From positions 140,748-204,747 of the forward strand of contig JAEQBH010002346.1 of NCBI GenBank assembly GCA_016808115.1: a stretch of DNA of 64,000 nucleotides. The letters are read 5' to 3'. Position 1 is the stretch's first letter, and every line of letters starts with the position of its first letter. Below the pieces are notes generated by a model. That model searched no databases, was not told the origin of the DNA, and worked only from the letters and a program-made list of their open reading frames with translations. Below, in pieces: positions 1 to 11,245 of this stretch. The position numbers were made by a program, and so were the translations under genes. Origin of the DNA: Tetrastigma voinierianum (lineage: Eukaryota > Streptophyta > Magnoliopsida > Vitales > Vitaceae).

Positions 1-850
1 ATTTCAATAAGCTTCATGGAGAAACTTATAAAAAAAAAAAGCTCCAAAAAGCTTATATGAAAGACTAAAATTTGTCATCTTAATAACAAAAATGTCATTA
101 TGAAAAAATAATGGAAAATGGAACAACTTGAAAATTATGTAAATGGGGTAAAATTTTTGAAATTTTATATAAAAATAGAAAAATTTATGAAAATAATGAA
201 ATAAATTTGAAAATTTATGTAAAAATGAGTAGAATTTTTGAAAAAGTTATGTGAAAAATAGAAAAATAACTTTCGAAAATTTATATAAAATAGGTAAAAT
301 TTTGAAAATAATAATTAAAAATAATAAATAAATTTAACATATAATTAAAAAAATAGAAAAAAAAATTGATGATGAGTAGTATGAGCTAGATTCGGCCACA
401 GGCAAAATTAAGAAACAAGTTATAACATTTCAATGGGGCAAAGTATAACACTTGAATTCAAAATGCCCTTAATACAATGGAAAAATTGAGTAGGGCAGCA
501 CCCCATCGGCATTAGGTAAATCCGCCCGATGACGGTAATAATGATATCGATGATTTATTTTCTTTATTTGTAATTTGACGTGAAATCCATGAGTGTTTAT
601 TTTGTTTTGGAGTTTATAATTTTTGTGATGATAAAAACACTAATGTGTTTTTTATCAGATTTATTATTAGATAAAAACTACATATAATATTTAATTTATT
701 AGAGTATATAATTTTTATTTATATTGTTAGAAATAAGACATCACTTAAAAAAAGCTCACAACTATGTGCTCTCCCGCTCAAAAAGCCTCAAGAGGCTTTT
801 GCGCCCACACGCCTTGGGTAATCTTAAATAAATACGAAGACATGCAGGGC
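1..850. other. AT-rich flank, no gene seen
   Basis: Very AT-rich sequence. From about 90 to 360 there are loose repeats of an A-run plus ATTTATGTAAAAATAG-like unit. No open frame resembles a protein family on either strand. It ends where the first gypsy LTR begins (TGTAAAACCCGAG). Confidence 0.6.
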
Positions 851-3245
851 TGTAAAACCCGAGAAAATTCTAATTCTTCAAAAATGGTAAAATGGCAATT
901 TCTACAAACTTCAAAATTTTCAGATCTCGATGATCTAAACTGACTTCACCGGTTGGAATCGTCTCTACAAATTCGCACGCTGAATTCCGAGACAAATGGA
1001 ATTTTATGTTTTTCAAGCACCGCGGAAGACCCGAAATTCCAATTCTCTCGAATAAAGGCAAAACGCATTTGATTATTAAAATTGTAATTACGTTAAAAAT
1101 CCGTAATTAATTCTTCTAGCGATCTTGGATGATGAAACCGATTGCACCGTTGGAATCGTCTCGCCAAATCTAGTTAGCACGTAAATTTCGTAATTTTCTC
1201 GGCACAATGACGGCGACGCCGGCGCATCGCGTCGCCGTGAAAACGCATTTTTGATGCGACTTAAAGCTCATAACATGTACTATGTACCATAAGTGGTACG
1301 AAGAGAAACGTATGAAACGGATCGGCCGAGATGGTGCCATCATCAAACTGAAAAGAGGGACATAATTGGCCATTACGACTAACTTTAAGTCACAAGATGA
1401 CAAGATAGCAAATAAGACTTCATCTCCTTCATTAAGCCAAAACAAAAACGTGGGGGTGACATTTGAGATCCAAACAGCCATTTCGAGAGTTTTTCGGCAG
1501 AAAAAGGCTTTCTCTAAGATCCCTGAAATCTGACCGGCTGGATTTCGACGAAAGCAAGAAGCGGAAAACGTTTCACGCAGAGCGGGTGCTACGCTGCGGA
1601 CTCGAATTTATGAAGCCTTGACAAATCCCAAGATAAGAGTGGCTTTCCCTACTGTGTTTATCTCATTTTAAGTGTTTTTCGATTGTTTCATTGGTTCGAA
1701 AATGGCGGAGGTTTATTGGATCGCCCCAATCGTCACGTTAATGCTTGAGACTTTATTGGTCGTGACTGCCCAGAAATTTAGAGGACTGTTTGGGTGGCAA
1801 TAACGCTTGAAATCATGAATTGATATGAAAAAGGCCTGAATGAGTCAGATGATCTGGCCCCAAAACTCGACTGAATTGCGGAAAATTTTTGTGACTTTCG
1901 ATAAACGGAACGCCCGTAAACCGATGTAAGACCGCTGTGTAGGAATTTATGCATTAAATTTATTTTTGGTGAGCAGAGATCCGAAATGGGTCGGAAATCC
2001 TGCTCCACCAAGAGGAACCGATGTAGTGGTGTGGGCTACTCGTGGGACAGCCCACTTGCTTTTGCTTTAGATCGAAAATGGGCCTGGAGTTATGTAAATT
2101 GACCAAAATCATATCGTGCTTGAACAGAGAAATGAATGGCTTGGTATGTGTGGAAATAGGTAGGTTAAGACATGATATTGATGTGTTAACACAATGACAC
2201 AATTATATGGAATTAAATTGTGTTTGTAAGTCATTGGAGATGATAATGTAAATTGCTCAAGTGAGCTAAATTGGGTGATGATTGATGTGTTGAATTACAT
2301 GTGTGTAATTGTAGTTGATTGAAAATATGCATATTGACATATTGTGTAAATGGTTTTGAAAATGGCATAATGGCCATATGCACTGCAACCTGTAATTAAA
2401 GCAGTTCATGACATAGTATTTTGTAAAAACGACACATGGTTGCGAAAGGAATTTCACAGATGATATTCCCGAGAATTGGGTCGAGATGTGCCAACAGATC
2501 ATTTCTGGATGGCGACTACGATCGCTTTCGAGCTCACCAACCACCCGCCTGAGGTAGTCCCATCTTTTACCGACTGCAAGATATTTTCAAGAACAAAAGT
2601 TTTGTTGGGAATGATTATTTTCTCATATATGGCTTAGGCAAGTGTGAGTGAGTCGGTGAGGACTCGTGACATGGGGTGATCATGTAGACATTCAAGTAGG
2701 ATCAATGTGATTTACTTGGAGTGTGTGTTTACTTCGAGCATCAGATTGCACTTAGGGGCGGAGAGTGCAGCCCACTTTTGCATATTCCACTATTAGGTAT
2801 TAGCTCACCCCGTCGTGGGAATTATATTTTTTAGGTACAGGGAGCGCTCGAGAAGACAATTTATTTGAAGAAGCTACCATGATTTGATGGTTTTCGGACA
2901 TAACATGTATTAGACTTATAGATGTTAATATATGTTTGTATAAAGTGTAATCAACTATTGAATTATCAGATAATCGGAGAATAGTCATGATATTTGTTTT
3001 TATGAGTATTAGCTTATGGGCCCGCGGGTTTATTGGATTATACTGACTGCTTGGGACAAAATGCAGGTTTATACAAGTTTGTAATCGTAGAGCTCCCAAG
3101 AGACAAAGGAGACTCCCACTGATTTTCCCTATGGCGCTGCAGCCCGACATCCACTTGTATTCCGCTGCCGACGAGCAGTCAACTGACCCCGGCTCAAGGT
3201 CACAGCCTGCACAGCCAAGGTAAACGACACTGGGAGCCCTGGGTG
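851..3245 (+). repeat. 5' LTR of gypsy A (about 2.4 kb)
   Basis: The start TGTAAAACCCGAGAAAATTC matches the start of the LTRs at 7526, about 17235 and (reverse strand) 23504. Blocks at 1330-3120 align with 7850-9630, for example the region around GGAGAATAGTCA and GCAGGTTTATACAAG. The 3' edge is approximate because the LTR end and primer-binding region are duplicated just downstream. ORFs here (for example 2800-3312 minus) are chance frames in LTR sequence. Confidence 0.7.
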
Positions 3246-3395
3246 TAGTTATAAAAGTTATAGTCATGATACAAGCTTCACAAATTGCATCGAGCTCAGG
3301 ATACACGATCACCTATGAGCCCTGCGGGTGTAGTTATAGTTTAGTCCCGATACAAGCTTCACAAAATTAAAATCGAGCTTAGACATACCACTACC
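3232..3395 (+). repeat. Tandem duplication across LTR end and primer-binding site
   Basis: Two neighbouring copies of about 75 bp, each with GAGCCCTG, GGGTGTAGTTATA, a GATACAAGCTTCACAAA core and ATCGAGCT. The GATACAAGC core lines up with ATATCAAAGC just after the LTR end of element B at 11224, so both copies look like a degraded primer-binding site for initiator methionine tRNA. Confidence 0.5.
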
Positions 3396-3639
3396 CAGAG
3401 AGCTCCTGGTTCATCCATCACCACTAGTGTGGTTCGATGTTCTGCTTAGGTATGAGATTACCTAGGAAATCACGGACAAACTACAGGACATCATTTGCAC
3501 GTGTGTTGATGTGTTTTATGTGATTTTGTGAATTAATTGGTGATTGTGTGTATAATATGGTTTGTAATGTGTTATAGTGCTGTGTGCTTGGTGATTAGCA
3601 CATAGATGAGTTAAGGAAATATTTTAGAAAAAAATATTT

Positions 3640-4110
3640 TGTGTTTACAAGGCGTAAATCAACTAAGGAAATAAACAAAATAAATTCATAATTTATTTGG
3701 TTTATAGGTGAAGAAATTTAAATTTTTAGGTTTTATGCTGTAAAACCGAAGAACAAATAAAATAAATTTTACAAAATTTATTTGGGTTGTTGGGAAATGA
3801 GAAGAAATTTTAAAGCCAAGAAAAATATATTTTACTAAATTTATTTGATGAGAATTGAAGAAGAAAATTTTTCTAAGATTTTACAAGTGGTAAAATTGAA
3901 GAAAATGGAAGAAAATAAATTTTTATAAACTTATTTGAGTGGAGAAAATTTTTCAGTGAAAAACTGGAAAAGAAAATAAATTTTCATAAATTTATTTTGT
4001 TATGAGGTGAGAAAATAATTTTCTAAGGTTTTATATGGCATAAAATTTAAGAATGGGTTAAATAAATTTATAAATTTATTTGAGTATTAAAGAGTAGAAA
4101 AAAATGATTT
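3640..4110 (+). repeat. AT-rich tandem repeat in element A leader
   Basis: About five imperfect copies of an 80-90 bp unit, each with a short palindrome-like core AATAAATTTxxxAAATTTATTTG followed by GAG/GAAGAAAATTTTTCTAAGATTTT-type spacer. It lies between the primer-binding region and the GC-rich block of element A. It is non-coding. Confidence 0.6.
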
Positions 4111-4189
4111 TTAGTGATTTTAGTGATTTTTCCAAATTCTGGAAATAAATGAAATTTTTTTTTTTAATTAATTATAATGAAAATTTGTG

Positions 4190-4545
4190 CAGCAAACAAT
4201 TGCCACGCTCAAGTATATCGCAAGATGTGGCAATTGTATTGCAACCAGTGCAAAGAGGCCGAAAGATCGTGACGCACAGTCATACGCACCGTGGCTGCAA
4301 TACGCCAGCGCCGTGTCACAAGATCGACGACCGGTGTCGCGACACCCGCCGCCGGGCGCTGGTCAAGCGCCGGCAGGCGCATGCGAGCCAGCAGGGGCGC
4401 GGCGTGGGGCGGCTGCTGGTACCGGCGCCAGCGTATGAGCGCGCAGCTGGTGGCGCAATGGGGCGAGGCGCGCGGGCGCTGCGGCGGTCGGCCGGGCGCA
4501 AGCCGCGCCCGGGCGCGGGTCGCTCTCGGCCGCGCACTAAATTTG
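4190..4545. other. GC-rich island in element A leader
   Basis: An abrupt switch from AT-rich to strongly GC- and CpG-rich DNA, with runs such as GCGCCGGCAGGCGCATGCG and one perfect palindrome TGTCGCGACA at 4335-4344. Open frames of up to 170 codons exist on both strands, but they overlap one another, have alanine/arginine-rich composition and match no family I know; I read them as GC-driven artefacts. The rest of 3396-5141 shows nothing else recognisable. Confidence 0.6.
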
Positions 4546-5141
4546 CTGTCCGCTCGACTTGGTATTTTTCCTCGAGTCAATTCTTGGACATTGTTCGCGG
4601 GAACCCGCTCATGAACACCGTTCATCTCAAAATTTTTCTCGAAAAATTTAAATTTAATTAAAAATCAAATAAAATCAAATAAAATTTTGATAAAATTTTC
4701 GAAAATAAAATTTTCAAAAATAAAATTTGAAAATAAAATTTCAAGTGAAAACAATATTTAAATGCGAAATTCATCGCAGATAATATCGAAGCATTACATG
4801 ACAATAGTCGAGGTCGTGCTTATGCCTGTAGATAATTGTCGATTTAACTTTACCATTTGAAATCGTGGATCGCGCAAGAGTTGCAAGAGAAAATATACGC
4901 ATTTGTGGAATGCGTGATAGAAAACGGTGAATACTATGGATTACGACCTTGCTGATTTGATAATGAAATGAACATGGAAGCTTAGAAATTCATCTAATAA
5001 AATGAATTGAGTGGTTGGAAGTTAGCGCCACTTTAGAAATGAAATTGAGTCGGGCCACGGGTTATCAAGTCTACTAAGAATCGCGTGTGCATCGCTATTA
5101 GACCGGAATGAAAATTACATGAATCTGTTGTCATTTGACAT

Positions 5142-5502
5142 ATGCAGGGCAGAGGCGAGGACGTAGAGGGCCCATACTGGTACTCGGTCGCACCACCGTT
5201 GTCTCACTGGGCCAGACTCTTTGCCAGGTCGGGAGGTATTACAAATGAACGCTATAGCATAGCCGGTATAACGGTAGACGGAAGATCCGGTAACCTTCGG
5301 GAGGTTTGTGACGATTCATCCTTCGGTTATCCACAAAGAGATCCGATGATGGTAGACCATTGGTTCATGCAGATCGAAAGTAAGCGAGGCTACTTAGATT
5401 ACCTCCGACGCGACCCTGATTAGACTAGGCAACGTCTGAAGCAGAGAATGAGGCCCAAATATGGTGGAATGGGCAAGGACCTCTAGAGGACCAGAGGAGC
5501 CA
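5142..5502 (+). pseudogene. Gag N-terminal part, gypsy A
   Basis: Starts MQGRGEDVEGP, the usual glycine/arginine-rich start of this gag family (Met-Gln-Gly-Arg-Gly), 20 bp after a stop-rich leader. Around 5341 it keeps DPMMVDHWFMQIES, the diagnostic block of plant chromovirus gag. A stop after codon 93 and a frame change follow, and WARTSRGPEE (compare W-V-K-ASRDLE) is read in the next frame. The chain then jumps straight into protease, so the capsid middle and zinc knuckle are missing here; they are found later at 6566-7130. Confidence 0.7.
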
Positions 5503-5820
5503 CAGATGAGTTCTTCCCTAAGGATTAGGGCAAGAATAAGAATGATAGGTCGAGGTTACGAGTTAGAGATCTCGGGGACTCTACTCACAGTGGACCTGAG
5601 GATCATGGACATGTCAAAGCTCAATGTCATCCTGAAGATGACTCGGTCGATACCACAAGGATCGTTATCGATTGTGAGCGTAGGGAAGATTACCGCCATA
5701 CGCAGACAAGACTCGCATGGTATTTCGTGGGACAAGCATGACGTCGCTCTGCATGTTATACGAGTCCAAGCCTGCCGTGGGATGGGCTAATCCGTCGGGC
5801 TAGCGAGCCTACCTCTAGGA
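5503..5820 (+). pseudogene. Aspartic protease, C-terminal part, gypsy A
   Basis: Reads SSSLRIRARIR, then YELEISGTLLTVDLRIMDM and later WDKHDVALHV, matching the part of the plant gypsy protease that follows the active-site DSGASHSF region and leads into RT. The active-site half is absent here and appears about 1.7 kb downstream (7131-7250). The frame closes at 5788. Confidence 0.65.
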
Positions 5821-5854
5821 GGACGAGGTGAGACAAGACTTAGATCTACCTCGA

Positions 5855-6565
5855 GTAAGTTGCGAATATGTGGATGTTTTTCCGGATGAGCTACCTGGAC
5901 TACCTCACACGTGGATGCAGACTTCAGATGAGTTACACCCCGTACTACAACCATCTCTATGACTAAGATGGGGATGGCACCTCCGCTCTATTTTGCGAAG
6001 AAGAAGGTTGGAAAAAGACCTTCGACCGCATTGACTATCGACAAATAACGTGGTTACGATCAAGAATCTGCACTAATACCGAGGATCGATGAATTGCTCG
6101 ATCACCGAGAGGAGCGAGTCCACTCTAAGATAGACTTTCGCGACCGGTTACTATCAACCGAGGGTTAGGATACGATATCCCTAAGACGGCGCTAGGACGC
6201 ATATGGGCACTTTGAGTCACTGATGCCTTTGATCGACGAATGCGCCCAGCCGCATTCATGGACCTCATGCATGGTGGTGTTCCAACTTTATCTAGATCGC
6301 TTGTCGAAGCTCTTCGCGGAACGACATCTGATCTACTCCCACAGAGGGAGTACGAGTATCACTGAGATTGTTTTACACACGTTAAGAGACCATCACAGTC
6401 AAGTTCAGTAAGTGCAAGTTTTAGCCATCGAGGGGAGATTGGGACACGTAAGGGCAGCACCAAGAGTGTCAATGACTCACGTAAGGTCGTAGGCATTGAT
6501 GGGCTGGGGAGAGACCGAATGTCAATCTTCGAGATACGTAGTTTCGACTGGTCGGGTACTACGAG
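5855..6565 (+). pseudogene. Reverse transcriptase fragment, gypsy A
   Basis: Read across frames: EYVDVFPDELPGLP at about 5876 (RT entry motif of this family), VVTIKN at about 6050, KIDF-R-GYYQPRVR near 6130, DIPKTALGRIWAL near 6180, FMDLMHGG near 6255 and LDRLSKLF near 6290. The position of the F-V-D-D catalytic motif is badly decayed. The last recognisable RT block is FEIRSFDWSGTT (compare FEIRSFLGLAGYY) at 6527. Immediately after it the sequence becomes gag. Confidence 0.7.
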
Positions 6566-7130
6566 AGACACGAATGGGTTGAAGTTGTCCATTCGACGGA
6601 TCGTAGGACTTCGCCTACGGATACTGACCATGGTCAGACGCACTCCCCGACTACGAGAAATCGAGAATAATTCGAACACTCTGATACTGCAAGTTGGGTA
6701 ACAAGAGGAGGATCAGCCTTTCCTAGTTCGGGAAGAGGTAGAAGACTTCGCTTCACACCAGTTTCGTGGATTAGGCCGTGATCGTTACGAGTGACGGATC
6801 GCCTTTGCAGACGTGATCCCGGCTGGCGTTCGATCTGCGCGCCCCGGGCCACATGTGGACAGAGCAACAATTTGTTTCTTCCATACCCTAGTATAGGCTC
6901 GAGGACCAAGATCTGCCTCGAGGATGCCACACTAGCACTTAGTACTTCGCGGATGGGCCACATAAAGCCGTGGTCGAGTGTAGGCCGAGGCCGACCACGT
7001 GATCTGGCAGCCGAGAGTTCGGCCGCCGGGCAAATGAAGTGTTACCATTGTCACACCGACATACGAGGCGAGATCATTCCCAGAGGCAAGAGATCTCATG
7101 GTACAGATCGAAAGCATTCAGATTAGCCTG
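6566..7130 (+). pseudogene. Gag C-terminal half with CCHC zinc knuckle, displaced after RT
   Basis: NGLKLSIRRIVGLRLR at 6571-6618 and REIE near 6655 match the gag segment that should follow the 5142-5502 fragment. Downstream are the serine/glycine/arginine-rich spacer and GQMKCYHCHTD at about 7027-7060, the start of a CX2C zinc knuckle whose distal half is frameshifted. The order RT then gag is the reverse of every intact element. Confidence 0.65.
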
Positions 7131-7525
7131 GATATGCAGGTACGCTCACTGCAATTTGTCGACTAGTGTAGTAGCTTAAATTGGATGCACTGCGTTCATT
7201 CATTAATGCATCTTGTGTGATAGTTCGCACGAGGCCGAGGCCTTTAAAGTGCCGTAATGTGACGGGAAAATTTTTCCCCAGGATGTGGAGAGATTTGACT
7301 TTTTCTAAAGATCGAGTCAGCAAGAATAAGCGCAGGACCCAGTACGCAGCATATCGGGTCGCTGATCGCCGCTGACACGGATGAGATGATAACCATCGGG
7401 TTATAGTAATCGGGACCTTAGCCTGCCATCATACCGGCTACCCGCTCGAGTTTGCAAGGTTACATATGCATATGGTCGATGTATGTACGTGAATTTCGGA
7501 TGAAATTCTTTTTAAGAGCGGAGAA
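7131..7525 (+). pseudogene. Protease N-terminal remnant and pol tail, gypsy A
   Basis: LDALRSFINASCV at 7179-7217 resembles the active-site block LFDSGASHSFIAASCV, with the DSG triad degraded. The stretch from 7250 to 7480 is unrecognised. FRDEILFKSGE at about 7495 matches the last residues before the 3' LTR in this family. The purine tract at 7513-7525 is the likely polypurine tract for plus-strand priming. Confidence 0.5.
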
Positions 7526-9690
7526 TGTAAGACCCGAGAAATTTCAATTTCTCGAATAAGCGGGCAAAACGTAATTTTGATTACAAAATTGTAATTACTA
7601 TAAAAACTGCGACCACCTTCTCTAGATCTTCGATGACAAACGGATCGCGACCACTAATCGCCTCTAAATCTAGTTAGCACGTAAAATTTCGCAATTTGCT
7701 GAGACAGTCGGAGTCTGCACGTTTTTCGAGGCATCGCTAAGCCGCGTGCCGTGAAACGATTTTTGATGCGACAAAGTCACATATAACATGTACTCATGTA
7801 CCATAAGTGGTATGAGAGAAATGATGAAAATGGATCGTCAGATGGTACGTCAATATCAACCAGAAAAGAGGACATAATGGTCATTATGGAATTTGAATTT
7901 TGGAGTCACAAGACGACAAGATACAAATAAGACTTCATCTCCTTCATTAAGCCAAAACAAAACGTAAAGTGACATTTTTGAGATCCAGTAGCCATTTCTT
8001 TGAGAGTTTTTCGGCAGGTGCTTCCCCAAGATCCCTAACTGACCGTCAGATTTTCACTTGAGCCAGCATGAAAAACGCCTCTATCGCAGAAAGCAAAGCT
8101 ACGTCGATTCCTGGATTTATGAAGTTTTGACAACTCAAGAGCAGTGCTTCTCCCTACTTGTGTTTTATTCTCATTTTAAGCTGATGTTTCGCTGGTTTCG
8201 AGGCCGCTAGGGGTCAGTTTGACTCCGGCCCCAAAACTCGACCGAATTGTTGAATTTCTTTTGAGATTTTCTTTATTGGCCGGATCGCCGTAAATTTAGA
8301 GGACTGCTGCGGCAATAATGCTTTAAATCATGAATTGATATGAAAAAGGCCGTGAATGAGCCGTATGTTCGGTCCTAAAACTCGGGGACCGCATCAGGAA
8401 ATTCTTGCATTTCGACAGCCCGTGAACGCCCGTAAACCGACATGTGATCGTTGTGTAGGAATTTATGCATTAAATTTATTTGGTGAGTAGGAGACCGAAA
8501 TGGACGGAAATCGTTCACCAAGAGGAACCGGCGTGTGAAGTGTGGGCTACTGTGACGCCATTTGCTCGCTTTTAGATCGAAAATGGCCTTGTTGTGTACC
8601 GGGACTAAACGCCTATGTATTGTGTGCTTGAATAGTAGAAATGAATGGCTTGGTATGTGGAAATAGGTAGGTTAAGACATGATATTGATGTAAAGACACA
8701 ATGACAATTATATGGAATTAAATTCCAGGTTCGTAAGTCACTGGAGATGATAATGTAAATCGTCATGAGCTAAACTGCAGATGATTGATGTGTTGAATTA
8801 CATGTGTAATTGTAATGATTGAAAATATGGCTATTGATAGTGGTTGTGTAAATGGTTTTGAAAATGGCATAATGCATTTTTCATATGCACCGGCAGGCCT
8901 GTAATTGTGGGTGTGAGTGCATGACATAGCATTTTTGTAAAAATCTTACATGGTTGCGAAAGGAATTTCACAGATGATATTCGAATTGGGTTGGGAGATG
9001 GGCCAATGCATTTTTTTGATGAGGACCATGACCGCTTAGTGCTCACCAACCACCCGCCTGAGGGTAGTCCCATCTTTTACCGACTTCGTAGTATATTTTT
9101 CAAGAACAAAGTTTTGTTGGGAAATGATTATTTTTCTCATACATGACTTAAGCAAGTGTGTGAGTGAGTCGGTGAGACTCGTGATACGGGGTACCATGTA
9201 GACATTCAAGTAGGATCACGTATTTACTTGAGTGTGTGTTTACTTGAAGCATTGCACGCACTTAGCGGAGTAACCCACCTGGGGTATGATTCAATCCATC
9301 GGGCATTACCACCCCCGTCATGAATTATATTTTTCAAAGATGTGAGCGCCGAGAAGACAATTCATTTTGAAGAAGCCAGTTCATGATTTTGATGGTTTTT
9401 TGGACATAACATGTATGAATCAGATGTTAATATATGTTTGTATGGGTGCCGAATCAACTATCAATTATCAGAGATAATCGGAGAATAGTCAGATATTTCG
9501 TTTTACGAGTATTAGCTTATGGGCCCAAGTGGCCAGACATTGATTATACTGACCGTTGTGACGTAAACGCAGGTTTATACAAGTTTTGTAATCGCAGAGC
9601 CCCAAAGACAAAGGAGACTCGCCCATTTTTCCTCAAGTGGTTGGTACTGACATCGGCTTCGTTGGATCTAGTAGTCAACGATCTCCTGCT
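7526..9690 (+). repeat. 3' LTR of gypsy A, abutting the B LTR
   Basis: Begins TGTAAGACCCGAGAAATTTC and stays alignable with the 851-3245 LTR to about 9630 (for example GTATTAGCTTATGGGCCC at 9510 against 3005). Substitutions and many short indels separate the two copies, pointing to an old insertion. The 3' edge is uncertain: around 9690 the sequence passes directly into LTR sequence of element B, with no intervening host DNA. Confidence 0.65.
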
Positions 9691-11224
9691 CGTGGGGCGT
9701 GCCACACACCGAGTGGTGCGAGACACTTGGCACATTGTGAGTAGCTCAAAAGGTGCCACATGTCATGTGCATAATGAGTTAAACATGAGCTCAAATGTGG
9801 GCCATAGGTGACATGTGGCATCATGCCATTGGAGGGAAATTCATGGTAGATGGATAAGAGGATAGGGAAATCCAAGTCAACTAATAGGAGGTTGACATGT
9901 GGCATGAGAGGACAAGCCTCTTGACCCCAACTCTGACCTAGTCCGGCTTCGACAAAGGAATGTATGAAAATGTAGAGAGAAAAGAAAGATGAAAAGAGAA
10001 AAGCGAAGAGAGTTTTAGAAATGAGAAAGTCTCACTTCTCTCTAGATTTCTGATCGGTCCTAAGAAACCCAAATGAGGCAAGAAGCAAAGTCAGTCCCCA
10101 CAGGCAGCTACACGTGGTGATTTCCAGATTGTGAGTTTTGACAAACTTCCTGGAGGTAGGGTTCTTCCTACTTTGGTTATTTTTAACTTAAGAGTCATTC
10201 AAATGGAATGGATGGTGTGAGGCCGTGAGTGGCCGTTTGATCAGTCTCAAAACCTTGGGACTGAATGTTGGAAATTTTAGGACCGACTTCAAATCGTCCC
10301 GGACTGATTTGAGGACTGGAAATGGTCCTTGTATGCTATTGTTGTATGTTGGTTGTTTTTGCTCAATAACATGCAATCAGGTGTTGATATGTTGTATCTA
10401 TGTTTGAATAACATGTTTGCGGTGGGTAAATTTTGCTAATATATGCATGCTTGATATATTAACATGTATTATACAAATGGCATAATGCATTTCATAACAT
10501 CAAATTTTAACAACAGTGTAAGAGTGCATGACAAATAAATTTGTGCTGCCCAAACAATGATTTTTTTTGTATACTTATTCAATAGAAATTTTATTGGAAA
10601 ATTGTCCGAAGAATTGTGTTTGGAAACTGGCCCAACAATTTACGCTGGAGGTCTAAGAATTGTTTCTGAGAGTTACTCAACAAATTCACCTCAAGAATTT
10701 GGTCTAACGATGGTATCTGAGGGTTACTCCACAAATAAAAAACAAAACATTTTTGCTTAAACGATTAAGGGTTACTTACATAAGCATGTGTGAGGGAGTC
10801 GGCGATAATTGTGCTTGAATCGGGCATGTAGACATTGGAGCACATGAACTCATAATCACTGAATGTGTATTTTCTATCGCATGAAAGACTTAAAAGCGGA
10901 GTAACTTTATAGAGATTATCACTACCGGGCTTTGCGCCGTGAGACGCACTCACTAGAGGCCATGAGAAGAAAGCCGATATGTGACTTTGTTTAAATATTT
11001 TTGTAAAATGATGTACTTAAATATTTTGATTTATAAAATGTTTGTATAAAAGTAAAATTAATTTCTTGAAACGATTGTAATATAGTTGAATATATTTTGG
11101 GTGAGTATGGATGTATAGGCCAATGTGGCTATTTTTACTCATGTATGAGTGTCATGATATGAGGCACACAGGTTTCCCCAAGTTGACGGTGGTTAACGGG
11201 ACCCCCGGAAATTGGGGCGTCACA
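9690..11224 (+). repeat. 5' LTR of gypsy B, 5'-truncated
   Basis: Aligns with 17400-18882: GACATGTGGCATCATG at 9810 against 17489, AGAGAAAAGAAAGA near 9973 and 17640, and the AATATATGCATGCTTGATATATTAACATG region near 10438 and 18080. It ends ACCCCCGGAAATTGGGGCGTCACA at 11224. The first 200 bp present in the 3' copy are missing; A-type LTR sequence lies there instead. Confidence 0.65.
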
Positions 11225-11245
11225 GCTTAATATCAAAGCATAGGT
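11225..11245 (+). promoter_or_regulatory. Primer-binding site region, gypsy B
   Basis: Directly after the LTR end, TTAATATCAAAGCATAGG resembles the TTGGTATCAAAGC site used with initiator methionine tRNA for minus-strand priming. Two bases of the core have changed. Confidence 0.5.

Larger units (their letters stand above)
851..9690 (+). mobile_element. Ty3/gypsy LTR retrotransposon A (rearranged relic)
   Basis: Two long related LTRs, starting at 851 and 7526 in the same orientation, enclose gag and pol remnants. The second LTR starts TGTAAGACCCGAG directly after a purine-rich tract (AAGAGCGGAGAA). Gag and RT resemble plant chromoviruses of the Tekay/Del type with kilobase-scale LTRs; the clade is inference. 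The internal order is abnormal: gag start, protease end, RT, gag end with zinc knuckle, protease start, tail. No RNase H or integrase core was recognised. Every frame is broken, so the element cannot encode functional proteins. Confidence 0.75.

Noticed and set aside
2800..3312. 170-codon minus-strand ORF
   Set aside because: Lies wholly within LTR sequence; the aligned copy near 9300-9630 does not keep the frame.
4149..4661. 170-codon plus-strand and 138-codon minus-strand ORFs in GC-rich DNA
   Set aside because: They overlap each other in several frames, have Ala/Arg/Gly-rich low-complexity composition and no family resemblance; expected from GC-rich sequence lacking stop codons.
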